DNA of 64,000 nucleotides, from contig NZ_KB849179.1 in NCBI RefSeq assembly GCF_000367945.1, positions 726,446 through 790,445 of the forward strand. Direction: 5' to 3'. The first letter of the stretch is position 1. Every line of letters begins with the position of its first letter. Both the position numbers and the translations under genes were made by a program. Shown piece by piece: positions 63,612-64,000 of the stretch. The notes below the pieces were generated by a model, which saw only the letters and a list, made by a program, of their open reading frames with translations, had not been told where the DNA came from and made no database searches. This stretch comes from Acinetobacter proteolyticus (lineage in GTDB: Bacteria > Pseudomonadota > Gammaproteobacteria > Pseudomonadales > Moraxellaceae).

Positions 63612-63665
63612 CCTCCCAGCCTCCCTTTTTTAAAGGGAGGAGTACCCCTCTTTATTAAAGAGGGG
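63612..63665. repeat. Two adjacent G/C-run palindromes between ybaB and recR
   Basis: CCTCCCTTT pairs with AAAGGGAGG (63620-63640), then CCCCTCTTTA pairs with TAAAGAGGGG (63645-63665). Similar CCCTCCC/GGGGAG pieces flank them (63611-63617 and 63669-63673). This looks like an interspersed palindromic element. It would form two hairpins in the recR leader and could also terminate or weaken ybaB-recR read-through. Confidence 0.6.
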
Positions 63666-63691
63666 TTAGGGGAGATTATGAGAGTTGATTT

Positions 63692-64000
63692 GTGTTTAGT
63701 GAACGATTTGAACAATTAGTTCAAGCATTACGTATATTGCCAAGTGTTGGTCCAAAATCAGCACAGCGTATGGCATTACATTTGTTAATGAAAAACCGTG
63801 AAGGTGCATTTGCGCTTTCTCATGCTTTACATGAAGCATCTAGCCATATTCATGAGTGTCATATTTGTCATTCATTAACAGAAAATGAAATCTGTGATAT
63901 TTGTGCCTCAGTGGAGCGAGATGAACAATTGTTATGCGTGGTTGAATCACCAGCCGATGTGATGGCGATTGAACAAAGTGGCAGTTTTCGTGGAAAATAT
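63692..64000 (+). CDS. recR: Recombination protein RecR, partial (runs off the window end)
   Basis: The first 103 codons of RecR, open to the last base. It shows FSERFEQLVQALRILPSVGPKSAQRMALHLL (helix-hairpin-helix), the C4 zinc finger CHICHSL...CDIC, and the start of the Toprim domain (LLCVVESPADVMAIEQSG). The start is a GTG at 63692 with GAGAG about 8 bases upstream. RecR works with RecO/RecF to load RecA at gaps. Confidence 0.9.
   Translation, partial: MFSERFEQLVQALRILPSVGPKSAQRMALHLLMKNREGAFALSHALHEASSHIHECHICHSLTENEICDICASVERDEQLLCVVESPADVMAIEQSGSFRGKY

Overview
The window is a chromosomal stretch of an Acinetobacter species. The evidence is the AT-rich composition and a set of genus-typical genes: pobR/pobA, an are-type benzyl alcohol/benzaldehyde operon, the fused HAD phosphatase-MtlD, a free-standing lpxB, metZ, and an eight-gene siderophore operon with the gene order published for acinetoferrin (acbABCD-actBCAD). 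I cannot fix the species. No tRNA, rRNA, CRISPR array or intact insertion sequence was seen.

Layout. 1-8.7 kb is aromatic catabolism: paaY, the sigma-54 activator areR, an outer-membrane channel, areC, areB, then divergent pobR and pobA. The areR-channel gap holds two AreR-type dyads and a -24/-12 promoter. 8.7-11.3 kb holds an ABC1/UbiB-like kinase, a small unknown protein and a YbaK-type deacylase. 11.5-22.5 kb is the siderophore operon behind a near-perfect Fur box: synthesis genes (two IucA/IucC synthetases, an N-hydroxylase, an acyltransferase), a small unknown protein, an RhtX-type importer, a TonB receptor and an MFS exporter. 22.7-24.8 kb is mtlD (mannitol osmolyte synthesis). 25-30.3 kb holds nucleotide-loop assembly genes for cobalamin (cobU, cobT, cobC-like, cobS), interrupted by a lipoprotein histidine phosphatase.

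30.3-41.3 kb is rich in metal-handling genes: a PepSY protein, a TonB receptor and a His/Met-rich DUF2946-like protein in one operon beside an AraC regulator; then LysE, aroG and TauE/SafE genes; then two small Cys/His-rich exported proteins and a second PepSY operon. 41.5-44.9 kb holds lpxB and three small housekeeping or unknown genes. 44.9-49.9 kb is a likely 4-guanidinobutyrate operon (gbuA, MFS and NCS1 permeases) with a divergent LysR regulator. A porin, a HIT protein and a YARHG-domain protein follow.

52.1-59.9 kb is the accessory part: a pseudogene with two stops, a candidate small RNA, a C4-like structured RNA and a phage lysozyme (probably a prophage remnant), then a SugE/Gdx guanidinium exporter preceded by a two-hairpin guanidine-II (mini-ykkC) riboswitch, a BLUF photoreceptor, a LysE protein, an exported protein of unknown function, a frameshifted TM2 pseudogene, a 21-cysteine copper-storage-like protein, a HIRAN protein and a cysteine hydrolase. 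60-64 kb returns to core genes: a beta-hydroxyacid dehydrogenase, a PhaC-like hydrolase with serine in place of cysteine, metZ, ybaB and the start of recR, which runs off the end.

The most rewarding non-coding signals are the sigma-54 control region at 2.55-2.68 kb, the Fur-controlled promoter at 11.48 kb, the guanidine-II riboswitch at 54.66-54.71 kb and the RNA candidates at 53.0-53.4 kb.
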